64,000 nucleotides of DNA from Bacteroidetes bacterium SB0662_bin_6. GTDB lineage: Bacteria; Bacteroidota; Rhodothermia; Rhodothermales; VXPQ01. The notes under the pieces are model-generated. The model made no database searches. It saw only the letters and a list, made by a program, of their open reading frames with translations, and was not told where the DNA came from. The position numbers were made by a program, and so were the translations under genes. This document shows positions 1 through 8,771 of this stretch, piece after piece. The stretch's first letter is position 1. Every line of letters starts with the position of its first letter. The stretch spans positions 16,460 through 80,459 of the forward strand of contig VXPQ01000011.1 of assembly GCA_009839485.1 (NCBI GenBank). The letters are read 5' to 3'.

Positions 1-716
1 TTCAGGGCCGCGTCGTCGGGATTGATGATCACCAGACAGGGAAACAGTGCCCGGAGCATCCGGGCGAAACCTTCGGAGAGCGTTGCGCCGGCGCCGTATG
101 CTTGCCGGACCATACGCAGCACATCCCCCTTGAAATCCGTATCGGGAAGAAGCCCCTCCAAGCGGTCCGTAATCCCGTTACCCGGCCGTATGCGTCCCGC
201 CGGCCCCGGAAGGCCGGCTTCATCGGCCTGCAAGCGCAACTCGACGGGCCGGTTGCTTTGCAGTGCAACGACCCTCGAAATCTCGTCCACATCGTGGTCT
301 TCGCCCCCCAGCCAGAACACCGGCACGATGCGCCGCCCGGTTTCTTCGGCAAGCCGGTCGGCCAGCTGGATGGCGGAAAGCGCCTTCAGAATGGTATAGA
401 TCGGCCCCGTAAACAGGCCCACCTGCTGGCCGGTTACCACCGCTGCGGTATCCGGCTCCCGCAGCGCCTCGATGCCGGCGCGCGCCGCTTCCCCGTCTCC
501 CCAGGTCGCATGCTGCCGCAACAGCGCATCGGCCAGTGCATCCCGGTCCCGGTCGAATGCGGCGGCCCGTTCGACGGCGCTTGCCCGTTCCCCGGAGCGG
601 CTCCAGTCGCCCGCGAAATAGTCCGAAAGGGCTTCGTAGTTCGTGCAGTAATCCCGGAAAAGCGCCGAAAACCCGTGCAGGTCGGTAAACGGAATACGCG
701 CTACGGACGCCTGCAT
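1..716 (-). CDS. bshC: Bacillithiol biosynthesis cysteine-adding enzyme BshC (partial, C-terminus outside window)
   Basis: Cytoplasmic enzyme that adds cysteine to glucosaminyl-malate in the last step of bacillithiol synthesis. I translated the minus strand from the ATG at 716 and found an open frame of 238 residues to the window edge. It holds the two family signatures: VVTGQQVGLFTGP at about residues 93-105, followed by the YTILKALSAI helix, and PVFWLGGEDHD at about 132-142. The C-terminal half lies beyond position 1, so completeness cannot be judged. It follows the DUF151 gene by 49 bp on the same strand and is probably co-transcribed with it. Confidence 0.88.
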   Translation of the reverse strand, partial: MQASVARIPFTDLHGFSALFRDYCTNYEALSDYFAGDWSRSGERASAVERAAAFDRDRDALADALLRQHATWGDGEAARAGIEALREPDTAAVVTGQQVGLFTGPIYTILKALSAIQLADRLAEETGRRIVPVFWLGGEDHDVDEISRVVALQSNRPVELRLQADEAGLPGPAGRIRPGNGITDRLEGLLPDTDFKGDVLRMVRQAYGAGATLSEGFARMLRALFPCLVIINPDDAAL

Positions 717-765
717 ATCGGTGGACGAAAGATGGGAACGGCGTAACCCGATATACGGCGCCGCG

Positions 766-1320
766 CTAATTCTGCTGACGCTCGCTCTGAAGCCGTTTGA
801 TTTCGTCGCGAAGTTCGGCAGCCTTCTCGTAATTCTCTTCCTGGACGGCCGCATCGAGCTGGTGCTCCATCCGCTCCAGTTGCGTCATGGCGACAGGGGC
901 CGGTTCCTTCTCCTGGCGTATGCTGGCGTCCTGCATTACATCGGGGGCCACATAAATGGGAGCATCCATGCGCACGGCAAGCGCCACGGCATCGCTCGGA
1001 CGGGAATCGAGATGGGCGGTCTTCCCGTTATGGGTATAGCATATCTTGGCGAAGAACGTACCCTCTCTGAGCTCGTCGATGACGACTTCGGTCACTTCGG
1101 CCTTCACCGCCTCCAGCGAATCACGCAACAGATCGTGCGTCATGGGCCGCGGCGGCTGAATCTTTTCCATTTCGAGAGCAATGGCCTGCGCCTCGAATGC
1201 GCCGATGATAATGGGAAGCCTGCGATCCCCCGCCACCTCGCCCAGAACAAGAGCATAGGCGGCACCCCCACTCGAAGGAGTGGTGGAAAGCCCGATGATA
1301 TCTACCTTTACGTATTTCAT
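766..1320 (-). CDS. DUF151 bifunctional nuclease-family protein with C-terminal UVR motif
   Basis: 184 residues. The first ~130 match the bifunctional nuclease (DUF151/BFN) fold, with VKVDIIGLS at the N-terminus, LPIIIGAFEAQAIA near residue 35, and SRPSDAVALAVR near residue 107. After a charged linker, residues ~150-180 form a UVR-type helical hairpin (QLDAAVQEENYEKAAELRDEI), as seen in UvrB/McsA and in many Bacteroidota BFN proteins. Members have been reported to have RNase/DNase activity; the physiological substrate here is unknown. The start ATG overlaps the hisC stop in an ATGA, which points to translational coupling. Confidence 0.85.
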   Translation of the reverse strand: MKYVKVDIIGLSTTPSSGGAAYALVLGEVAGDRRLPIIIGAFEAQAIALEMEKIQPPRPMTHDLLRDSLEAVKAEVTEVVIDELREGTFFAKICYTHNGKTAHLDSRPSDAVALAVRMDAPIYVAPDVMQDASIRQEKEPAPVAMTQLERMEHQLDAAVQEENYEKAAELRDEIKRLQSERQQN

Positions 1321-2414
1321 ACCGACAGCGCACGTTTTAACGCCGTGATAAATGCCTTGTTCTCGACTTCCGTTCCGGCGTTTACGCGAAGAAAACCCTG
1401 TAACTCAGGGTATCCGGACATGGAACGAACAAGCACGCCTTCCTGAAGAAAACGCTCTTTCAGGTCCGCTGCGTCCTGCGGCGTTCGGAATAGTACGAAA
1501 TTCGTTTGGGACGGTACCACTTCCACGTCTTCCATTACTGCAAGAGCAGCAGTAATCGCAATACAGTCCTGTCGAATACGACGGGCGCGCTCCTCGATCA
1601 CGTCCGGGTACGCGGTGAGCAGGATATGCGCCGCCGCGGAGGCCAGCGGATCGATCATGAACGGCATCCTCGCCTTGCGCAGCTCCTGCAGCACATCGGG
1701 ATGGGCTATAAGAAAACCGAGGCGCAGCCCGGCAAGCCCGCACGCCTTGGAAAAGGTGCGAAGCAGAATGAGGTTGGGGCGTTCGTCCATAAGCCGGAGC
1801 GCACTCCCCTCGTCCGAAAATTCCAGATACGCTTCGTCGACGACCACGAATCCCTCCGAGGCGTCGGCAACCGCCGCAATCTCGTCGAGCGTCATCGCGA
1901 GCCCGGTGGGATTGTTGGGCGTCGCAAGCACAATGAGCGACGGGCGGCGCTCCTTCGCCGCCTTGACCAGCGCATCCGTATCGAAGCGAAAATCTTCGCG
2001 GCAGGGGATTTCGAGAAGATCGCCGTCGTGGAGAAGCGCCAGCTTCGCATACAGAGAAAACATGGGACGCGGCAGGACCACCGGCGTACCGCGCTCGATC
2101 AGCGCCAGAGCCAGCAGCCCGGCAAGGTCGTTGGAGCCATTTCCTGTTATGACCTGATCGGGATCGCATCCGGCATACGCTGCGAACGTCCGGGTCAGCC
2201 GCTCCGAAAATTCGTCCGGATACCGGTTGAACGGAATACGCGCAAACTCCCGGAGCACCTCCTCCTTGATCTCGGGCGGGAGATCGTACGGGCTCTCGTT
2301 CTGGTTCAGTTTTACGGTGGTCTCCTCGGGAAGGCCTACCAGATACGGGCGCCGGTCGCGGACAGCCGGACGAATGCGGCGTACGAGCTCATCCATGCGG
2401 ATCTGCCTGTTCAT
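1317..2414 (-). CDS. hisC: Histidinol-phosphate aminotransferase
   Basis: Fold-type I PLP aminotransferase of 365 residues that converts imidazole-acetol phosphate and glutamate to histidinol phosphate. Visible family motifs are LNQNESPYDLP (36-46), GNGSNDL (91-97), ATPNNPTGL (164-172), VDEAY (192-196) and the PLP lysine K223 in TFSKACGLAGLRLG. Length is normal. Its start lies inside the 3' end of hisD (26-nt overlap) and its stop overlaps the DUF151 gene, so hisD-hisC-DUF151 reads as one unit. Confidence 0.93.
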   Translation of the reverse strand: MNRQIRMDELVRRIRPAVRDRRPYLVGLPEETTVKLNQNESPYDLPPEIKEEVLREFARIPFNRYPDEFSERLTRTFAAYAGCDPDQVITGNGSNDLAGLLALALIERGTPVVLPRPMFSLYAKLALLHDGDLLEIPCREDFRFDTDALVKAAKERRPSLIVLATPNNPTGLAMTLDEIAAVADASEGFVVVDEAYLEFSDEGSALRLMDERPNLILLRTFSKACGLAGLRLGFLIAHPDVLQELRKARMPFMIDPLASAAAHILLTAYPDVIEERARRIRQDCIAITAALAVMEDVEVVPSQTNFVLFRTPQDAADLKERFLQEGVLVRSMSGYPELQGFLRVNAGTEVENKAFITALKRALSV

Positions 2415-3732
2415 CCTCTTGCCTGTTCGAGGCGCTGTGTGTAGAAATATCTCCTGTCAATCGGGCCTCCACGGCACGGGCATGCGCCTCCAGCCCCTCC
2501 GCTCTCGCAAACGCGGCGATGCGTGCACCGGTTCTTGCCAGCCGCGCTTCCGTCCATGCAATGACGGACTGCCGGCGCAGAAAGTCCTCCACGCCCAGCG
2601 CCGACGCATACCGGGCGGTGCCGCCGGTAGGAAGCACATGGTTCGGACCGGCAAAATAATCACCTACCGGCTCCGGCGAGAAGGGCCCCATAAAGACAGC
2701 GCCCGCATGCCGGATCCGGGGAAGCAGCGCTTCGGGATCCCGCACAAGCAATTCAAGGTGCTCGGGTGCCAGTTCGTTGACTGCTTCCACCGCCTGATCC
2801 AGCGTATCGGTCACGATGCAGGCGCCGTAATCGGTAAGCGAAGCCTCGACGATCGCCCGCCGCGGCAAGGTTGCCGTCATCGCAGCGGCATGGCCGCGTA
2901 CGGCTTCCGCCAATTCTGCATCCGGAGTCACCAGCACCGCGGAGGCCCGGGGGTCGTGTTCGGCTTGCGCAAGCAGATCGGCCGCCGCAAAACGCGGATC
3001 AGCCTCCGAGTCGGCCAGCACGACGATTTCGCTCGGCCCGGCCACCGAATCGATATCCACCATGCCGTAGACCTGCTTCTTGGCCGTCGCCACATAGGCG
3101 TTGCCGGGGCCTGTGATCTTGTCGACGCGCGGCACGGTCTCCGTCCCGAAAGCAAACATGGCAATAGCCTGGGCTCCCCCCGCTGCGAATACGTGATCGA
3201 CGCCGAGAACATGGGCCGCCGCGAGCACAAGCGGGTGCGGCAACCCGTCCGGCCCGGGCGGCGATGCGAGGTACAGATGCTCTACGCCCGCAACCTGCGC
3301 CGGAATGACATTCATCAGCACACTGGACGGATACGCCGCCGTGCCGCCGGGGACGTACACCCCCGCCCTTTCGATCGGTACGTACCGCTGCCCCAGTCCG
3401 GCGCCGTCTTCTTCCGTATCGAACCAGGACGCCCGAAGTTGCTTCTCATGGAACCGCCGGATGTTGTCTGCGGCTTCGACAAGGATACCGCGCAGCGCAT
3501 CATCCAAACGGGCATGGGCCTCGGCAAGACGAGCAACATCCACGCGCAAGGAAGCGGAACGCACCCCATCGAACCGTTCCGTATAATCGAGGACCGCCGC
3601 ATCGCCCCGCGAACGGACTTCCTCCACGATACGACGTACCGCCTCATCGATCCGGTCGCCGAACAAGGCGCTGCGACCGAAAAGGCGTTCCAGTTTTTCC
3701 CGGCGCTCGCAAAAAGGTACGACAGGAAGCAT
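2389..3732 (-). CDS. hisD: Histidinol dehydrogenase
   Basis: Catalyses the last two steps of histidine synthesis, histidinol to histidine, with zinc and NAD. The 447-residue reading has the family hallmarks GPGNAYVATAKKQVYG, IDSVAGPSEIVVLAD, LLAQAEHDP, PEHLEL and GAVFMGPFSPEPVGDY. I start at the ATG at 3732 (MLPVVPFCERR), which matches normal family length; the frame stays open to 3855 but those codons look non-coding and overlap a terminator-like hairpin. The C-terminal tail past about residue 425 is poorly conserved and overlaps hisC. Confidence 0.93.
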   Translation of the reverse strand: MLPVVPFCERREKLERLFGRSALFGDRIDEAVRRIVEEVRSRGDAAVLDYTERFDGVRSASLRVDVARLAEAHARLDDALRGILVEAADNIRRFHEKQLRASWFDTEEDGAGLGQRYVPIERAGVYVPGGTAAYPSSVLMNVIPAQVAGVEHLYLASPPGPDGLPHPLVLAAAHVLGVDHVFAAGGAQAIAMFAFGTETVPRVDKITGPGNAYVATAKKQVYGMVDIDSVAGPSEIVVLADSEADPRFAAADLLAQAEHDPRASAVLVTPDAELAEAVRGHAAAMTATLPRRAIVEASLTDYGACIVTDTLDQAVEAVNELAPEHLELLVRDPEALLPRIRHAGAVFMGPFSPEPVGDYFAGPNHVLPTGGTARYASALGVEDFLRRQSVIAWTEARLARTGARIAAFARAEGLEAHARAVEARLTGDISTHSASNRQEDEQADPHG

Positions 3733-3815
3733 GATGAGAAGAGAAAGGTTGCGTAAGGACTCAGCGTGCGGCGACCGAACAGCGCCGCCTGCCGGGGCCC
3801 CGTGCCCGTAACAGC

Positions 3816-3847
3816 AAAAGCCCTGCCGGTTCGAGCGACAGGGCTTT
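3816..3847 (-). terminator. Rho-independent terminator downstream of the PUR-family gene
   Basis: Perfect 9-bp inverted repeat AAAGCCCTG/CAGGGCTTT (3817-3825 and 3839-3847) around a 13-nt loop. On the minus strand the downstream arm ends in TTTT. It lies just past the stop of the DUF3276 gene and before hisD, so it separates the two units. Confidence 0.7.
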
Positions 3848-3872
3848 CCATGCAAGACCGTCTCCGCCCGTA

Positions 3873-4235
3873 TTAGCGGCGGTTCGTGCCTTCCGAGGAA
3901 TGATCCCGGTCGTTGATACTGGTAAGCTCCGGCAGATTACGGAATTCGTATCCCGGGAGCCGCTCGTCGACCACATGCTTCACGACATCGTGCAGCGCCG
4001 TGATGAACTTGCCGAAATCCTCCTTGTAGAGGAAGATCTTATGCTTTTCGTGTCGGGTTTCTGAAACGCGTTTGCTCTCCGTAATGGTTACGAAGAAATC
4101 CTCGCCCGACCGGGTCGTCTTGACATCGAAGTAATAGGTTCGTTTCCCTGCGGGGACTCGCCTCGAATAGATTTCATCGCGGTGCGAATACATATCTACC
4201 TGGCCGTCCCGTCCAATCAACTCGTCGTTCGTCAC
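3873..4235 (-). CDS. PUR-family DNA/RNA-binding protein (DUF3276)
   Basis: 120-residue protein with one PUR repeat: the YSRRVPAGKRTYYFDVK strand pair, then SGEDFFVTITESKR, then IFLYKEDFGKFITALHDVV. This is the pattern of small Bacteroidota PUR-alpha-like nucleic-acid-binding proteins, related to Borrelia BpuR. The C-terminal 25 residues are polar and probably disordered. It is a single-gene unit with its own terminator. Its nucleic-acid target is not evident from the sequence. Confidence 0.85.
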   Translation of the reverse strand: MTNDELIGRDGQVDMYSHRDEIYSRRVPAGKRTYYFDVKTTRSGEDFFVTITESKRVSETRHEKHKIFLYKEDFGKFITALHDVVKHVVDERLPGYEFRNLPELTSINDRDHSSEGTNRR

Positions 4236-4410
4236 GTGCTCAGCGTACGTTTGTTTATAGGATATCGATGGTGATCAATGGGGCCGGCGGTACAACACAC
4301 AACAGCACAACCCCCTGCATACGGCATTCACCTTGCGGAAAATCCGACCGCAAAATATAACGATCTTGTGAACCCGGAGACAATTTTTTGTGTTCCCGCG
4401 TCCGGCATGG

Positions 4411-5082
4411 CTACGCTTGCCGATCCGTTTCACGTGCAAGATCAAACACCACACGGCGCGCCAGATCGAAAGGATACCCCCGGCGCACGAGATAATCGCA
4501 AACCTTCTTTTTTCGCTTCATGGGATCCGGCTCTCCCGACAGTCGCTCCCACCACGTTCTCCCCACCTCCACCGCACGGTCCGCAAGGGCATCCTGCTCA
4601 ACGAACACGGCGTCCAGTGCAGCCTCCAGTACGGCAGGCGCCACACCCTTCCGCAGCAGATCGGCGCGCACGCGTACGGGGCCATGCCCTTCCTGACGGA
4701 ACCGGCGTTCGGCAAACGCCTCCGCAAATGCCCGATCGTCGAGCAGGCCCGACGCACGCAGGCCCCCGACCACTTCATCTGCGATTTCTTCAGAATATGT
4801 CTTGCGCAACCGGCGTCGGACCTCCGCAGCCGTCCGGTCCCGGTAGGCCATATAACGCAACGCGAGCACTCGCGCCTTGAGCACAAGGTCCTGCCGGACC
4901 ATCCGCACCTGCTCCTCGACGCCGAGCGATTTTCCTTTCGCCAGTCCGAATTCGAGGACCACATCCTGGTGCAGAGAGAAGGCAAACCGGCCGTCAATAT
5001 GCACGGAAACGCGCTCGGGGGATTTGTCCAGCGCCCGCAGCAACGTAATGCTTCCCGACCGGAATTCGATATCCTGCGTCAT
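4411..5082 (-). CDS. recX: Regulatory protein RecX
   Basis: 223 residues, largely helical, matching the RecX family that modulates RecA filaments. Visible features are the paired three-helix repeats, with the first repeat core ALRYMAYRDRTAAEVRRRL, then GLRASGLLDDRAFAEAFAERRFR, then the last repeat KVCDYLVRRGYPFDLARRVV. The N-terminal ~50 residues form a short beta-rich extension common in this phylum. No recA is in the window. It ends 175 bp before the PUR gene start. Confidence 0.88.
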   Translation of the reverse strand: MTQDIEFRSGSITLLRALDKSPERVSVHIDGRFAFSLHQDVVLEFGLAKGKSLGVEEQVRMVRQDLVLKARVLALRYMAYRDRTAAEVRRRLRKTYSEEIADEVVGGLRASGLLDDRAFAEAFAERRFRQEGHGPVRVRADLLRKGVAPAVLEAALDAVFVEQDALADRAVEVGRTWWERLSGEPDPMKRKKKVCDYLVRRGYPFDLARRVVFDLARETDRQA

Positions 5083-5094
5083 GGCCGGTCTGAA

Positions 5095-6036
5095 TCACTG
5101 CGGCGACGGAAACGCTCCACCCGTCCTGTCCACCTGCACATGAACCGAATCGACGGAGACTGCCGCAAAGATGCCGATCCCCCCTTGCACGCCGGAAACA
5201 GGTTCGCGCTGGTCGGGATCGTCCCTGCTCGCGGCAAACCGGGCATAATCCGGCCCGGATCGCACCAGCGAAACGCGCAGGCCATGTTCCGGCAACGGAT
5301 CGCCTTCCTCAGGTACGCTGACGGCATACACCCCGGTCCAGGTCTTGCGTTCCGCGCTGATTTCCTGCGTTTGCTCTCTGAACACCTCGTCGGAACGAAG
5401 AAACAGATCCACAATGGGAGAAGAAAACGTGGTGAAAGGCTGCAACTGCGCCCGCACCCAGGACTCTTCCTGAAAAAATCCCGCCTCCGGCGCAGCCCAT
5501 TCGATCGTGGCCTCGATCGGATATATGTACCCGGTGTAGGCGCCGGTCGCCAGAGTGTCCGACAACGCCAGGGAGTCGAGCAGCACCGCCGAAACGGGTT
5601 CCTCCGGGATTTCGAACGATACGGCAAGGATTTCTATTTCGGGCGGAACGACGCCATTCGCCTCAACCACGGCATCCCTCCAGACCGCGCTGAATGAGAA
5701 CACGTCGCCGGCAGCCGCAACCCCGGCGCCGTTTCCCTCGGGCAGATATCGGCCCGACTGCCCCGGATCCGGCGTATACCGGACCAACTTATCCCCCAGC
5801 CTCATCTCCACAGCAGCGTCCGAAACGGCGGCTTGCGCAGCATCGTAGGGCTGCCGGGGCGACAAGGTCCGGTGTACGAACACAGGTTGGAGAGGCTGCC
5901 CGGAATTGAGGAATCCTTCCACCACGACCTGCGCCTCGTCAACCGGAGCCACCGTATCGCACCCCGCCGCTGCAAAGCATGCGCACAGCATGCCTGCAAA
6001 CACCAGCCTCACGCTATGGATCGCCTGCGGCTTCAT
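5095..6036 (-). CDS. DUF4249 family lipoprotein
   Basis: 313 residues with a lipoprotein signal peptide (FAGMLCACFAAAGC, lipidated Cys near residue 26), so probably anchored in the outer membrane. The start of the mature part, VDEAQVVVEGFLNSGQPLQPVFVHRTLSP, and the beta-rich region with VSDAAVEMRLGD fit DUF4249. These proteins sit next to TonB receptors in Bacteroidota and may act as surface partners. The ATG at 6036 overlaps the upstream receptor stop (ATGA), which supports coupled translation. The substrate is unknown. Confidence 0.8.
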   Translation of the reverse strand: MKPQAIHSVRLVFAGMLCACFAAAGCDTVAPVDEAQVVVEGFLNSGQPLQPVFVHRTLSPRQPYDAAQAAVSDAAVEMRLGDKLVRYTPDPGQSGRYLPEGNGAGVAAAGDVFSFSAVWRDAVVEANGVVPPEIEILAVSFEIPEEPVSAVLLDSLALSDTLATGAYTGYIYPIEATIEWAAPEAGFFQEESWVRAQLQPFTTFSSPIVDLFLRSDEVFREQTQEISAERKTWTGVYAVSVPEEGDPLPEHGLRVSLVRSGPDYARFAASRDDPDQREPVSGVQGGIGIFAAVSVDSVHVQVDRTGGAFPSPQ

Positions 6037-8684
6037 AATTGCATCCTGATTTCGAACAGGGGCAGGATGGGCAGACCGCGGCGGTTCTGCACCTCCATAC
6101 CCTGCTCCGAAGGAAGGTACTGCCGCGCTGTTACATTGCGCCGATTGGTCACGTTGTACAGGTGCAGACGGGCAAGCCAGAACGCGCCCAGCACCCGGAA
6201 GCTGCGCTCCGCGGCTATGTCCATCCGGAAATAGGGCGGCAATCGCCCGTTGTTCAGAAACGGACGGTACAAATACCGGGTCGTTTCGTCGAGCGGATCG
6301 CCTATGGCGTACTGCGCCACAGGCACCGTCGTCGGGTAGCCGCTGCGCGCCTCCAGAATGGAGGTTACCCGCCATTTCCCGATTTCCCGGGCAACGAGAG
6401 CCCCAAAAGATCGGGGCACGTCATATCGGGACGGCCGGAACGAGGTTTCTCCCAACGCCTCCGAGCGTGTCAGAGATCTTCCCCCTGCATAGTTCAGGCG
6501 AACGGACCAGGGCCCTCGGTCGGCGACTGCGGAAAGTTCAACCCCGTACGCCCGCGCTTCTCCCCTCACATACTGCCCGAGCAATTCGCCCACATCGATC
6601 CCCGGCCCCACCAGTTCATTTTTATTGCGAAACTCATCCTCCGGCAGCAGGACATCCGTTACATAACGCCAGTACATATCCCCATGCAGGGTCAGCCCCC
6701 GCAAGGGCCTGCTCTCGAGCCCCATCGATCCCTGGTACCCGGAAGACGGCGCAATATCTTCACTTGCCGGAATCCAGCGGCTAGTCACGAGATCGTACGT
6801 AAAGGCATAGCGGTCGCGCAATCTGTGGAGATATTGCATGGTCCGGCCGACGCCGGCCCGCAGGCGAAGCCGCCGGGGATCCATGACATGCTCAAGCGCG
6901 AGGCTCGGGCTGACATCCGTGCGAAACTCGGCTCCGAACACATTCAGGCGCACTCCCGGATGAATGATCCAGCGCTCGTTCAATTGCCACACATCCTGCG
7001 CATACACGGCCAGTTCGGGCTCCGCCGCTTCGTTTTCCTGCGCATGCCGGTCGACCGTTCCCGCCGAGCGGCGGATCACCGCATCGAGCGATGAGGAAAA
7101 ATCGCGCACACCGGCTTGCAAACCTACCTTTATCCGGTGGGAAACGGATTGAAAATATTCAATGTCCAGCTTCATCCCCGCGTCCCGCAGGTCCACCCGG
7201 TAGTCGGACTGCATGACCGCCGAGATCGTCGGGCGCAGCAAGGTGCTCTCGCGTGCCCGGTAGGTGGACAGATACGCTGTTCCCGTCGCGAAAAGGCGCT
7301 CGGAAAACAGATGCTGGTATCTTGCGCTGACCAACTGATTCCGCCACTCCTGAGCCACCTCGAAGAAAAGGTCCGCCGGGCGAAGCCAGGACGAGAAATC
7401 CAGCGACAAATCGAACGGCAGGCGCAGGTCGAGCTCATCGCCCCCGCGATAATAACTGATCGATAATCGATCCGCGCTCCCGAACCGGTGCGTGTACTTG
7501 GCGCTCGCGTCGTAGAAATGGTATCCCGTGCGGAGCGTGTCCCGGCGGCCGTCCGCATTTTCTACGGGGTGCTCGCGTCCGATAATCTTGTCGAGATAGG
7601 ACCTGCGCGCCGCCGCCATGAACGAACTGTTGGCGGTCACCGGCGACTCGATCACCATACGCCCGCTGAGCGGACTCACCGCCATGAACACCCCGGGTTC
7701 CTGCTGTGACCCGTCCTTCATCTGCGCATCCAGGACCGACGATATCCTCCCCCCGTATTCCACGGGAAAAGAGCCCCGGTACAGCTTGATATCCTTGAAT
7801 GTCTCGGTCTGGAAGATGGAAATGAGGCTGAATGCGTGCCAGGGATGATACACAGGCGCTCCGTCGAGCATATAGAGATTCTGATCGGGAGAAGCCCCGC
7901 GAATCAGCATGCCGCCGTGGAGTTCGCCCGCTTTGCGTATACCCGGAAACCGCTGAAGGGCCTGGAACAGGTCCGATTCCCCGGGGAAGGACGGAAGCCT
8001 TTCGAGGCGGCGAACCGATTCCCTGAGCAGACCCGGCGAAGCTGCGCCCACCGCATAGTCCGCGCGTTCGTCTTCCACGACAATGCCGCCTCCTTCCAGC
8101 GCTACAGGGACAAGGGGCACGATAACCGGCAAGGGGGTCTCCGCAATCCGCCGCTCCCCGGTCGTATATCCCAAAAAGGAAGCCTGCACGGCATAATCGC
8201 CCGGAGGCAGGGAAGACAGCGCAAAATACCCGGCATTGTTCGTCACTGCGCCAATGCGCAGTTCGGAAAGGTAGATGTGCGCACCCGGCAGCGCTTCGCC
8301 GGTTTCCCGGTCGATCACGAATCCGCGCAACGTCCACCGGCGTGCGGTTCCCGCCCCGTCGGCGACGGAAGCACGCACTACAACGTATTGCCTGCGGCGC
8401 ACGCGCTGCGCTTCAAGCGTTGCCGGCCTGAGCACGCACGCAAGGGCATCCTCGACAGACGATCCTTCGTACGTGCAGGTCGTGTTCCGGTCCAGGACCA
8501 ACGCTTCCGAGAACACGATATCGACGCCCGCCTGATCCCGCACACTCAGCAGCGCATCCCGCAGCGGCGTTTCTTCGACCTCGACGCGGATGGTTTGCCC
8601 CACCGCCGGGAGCGACAAAAGCAGAAAGAGGAATATGACCGACAGCCTGCGCACGCCCCAAAATACCGATTTACCCTCGGACAC
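6033..8684 (-). CDS. TonB-dependent receptor with N-terminal STN signalling domain
   Basis: 883-residue outer-membrane receptor. After a signal peptide ending at LPAVGQ come an STN (secretin/TonB N) domain (about 30-105), a carboxypeptidase-regulatory-like beta-sandwich (about 118-200, LRGFVIDRETGEALPGAHIYL), a plug domain (about 230-330, containing LYMLDGAPVYHP) and a 22-strand-type barrel ending in FEIRMQL. The STN domain together with the FecR and ECF sigma genes upstream suggests that ligand binding is signalled to the sigma factor, as in FecA-FecR-FecI. The co-encoded DUF4249 protein is the likely surface partner. The substrate is not evident. Confidence 0.88.
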   Translation of the reverse strand: MSEGKSVFWGVRRLSVIFLFLLLSLPAVGQTIRVEVEETPLRDALLSVRDQAGVDIVFSEALVLDRNTTCTYEGSSVEDALACVLRPATLEAQRVRRRQYVVVRASVADGAGTARRWTLRGFVIDRETGEALPGAHIYLSELRIGAVTNNAGYFALSSLPPGDYAVQASFLGYTTGERRIAETPLPVIVPLVPVALEGGGIVVEDERADYAVGAASPGLLRESVRRLERLPSFPGESDLFQALQRFPGIRKAGELHGGMLIRGASPDQNLYMLDGAPVYHPWHAFSLISIFQTETFKDIKLYRGSFPVEYGGRISSVLDAQMKDGSQQEPGVFMAVSPLSGRMVIESPVTANSSFMAAARRSYLDKIIGREHPVENADGRRDTLRTGYHFYDASAKYTHRFGSADRLSISYYRGGDELDLRLPFDLSLDFSSWLRPADLFFEVAQEWRNQLVSARYQHLFSERLFATGTAYLSTYRARESTLLRPTISAVMQSDYRVDLRDAGMKLDIEYFQSVSHRIKVGLQAGVRDFSSSLDAVIRRSAGTVDRHAQENEAAEPELAVYAQDVWQLNERWIIHPGVRLNVFGAEFRTDVSPSLALEHVMDPRRLRLRAGVGRTMQYLHRLRDRYAFTYDLVTSRWIPASEDIAPSSGYQGSMGLESRPLRGLTLHGDMYWRYVTDVLLPEDEFRNKNELVGPGIDVGELLGQYVRGEARAYGVELSAVADRGPWSVRLNYAGGRSLTRSEALGETSFRPSRYDVPRSFGALVAREIGKWRVTSILEARSGYPTTVPVAQYAIGDPLDETTRYLYRPFLNNGRLPPYFRMDIAAERSFRVLGAFWLARLHLYNVTNRRNVTARQYLPSEQGMEVQNRRGLPILPLFEIRMQL

Positions 8685-8771
8685 GCCCTCCGGAATCGGA
8701 CAGAGAGAAAGCCCCGTGCGTCCGGGAAAGGCGCAAAAAGAGAGTACCGGAAAAGTGCGCCGGGGTTCGCG

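Noticed and set aside
2227..3756. Long plus-strand open frame opposite hisC/hisD
   Set aside because: Arg/His/Pro-rich composition with no motif, lying fully antisense to two clear enzymes; typical shadow frame in GC-rich DNA.
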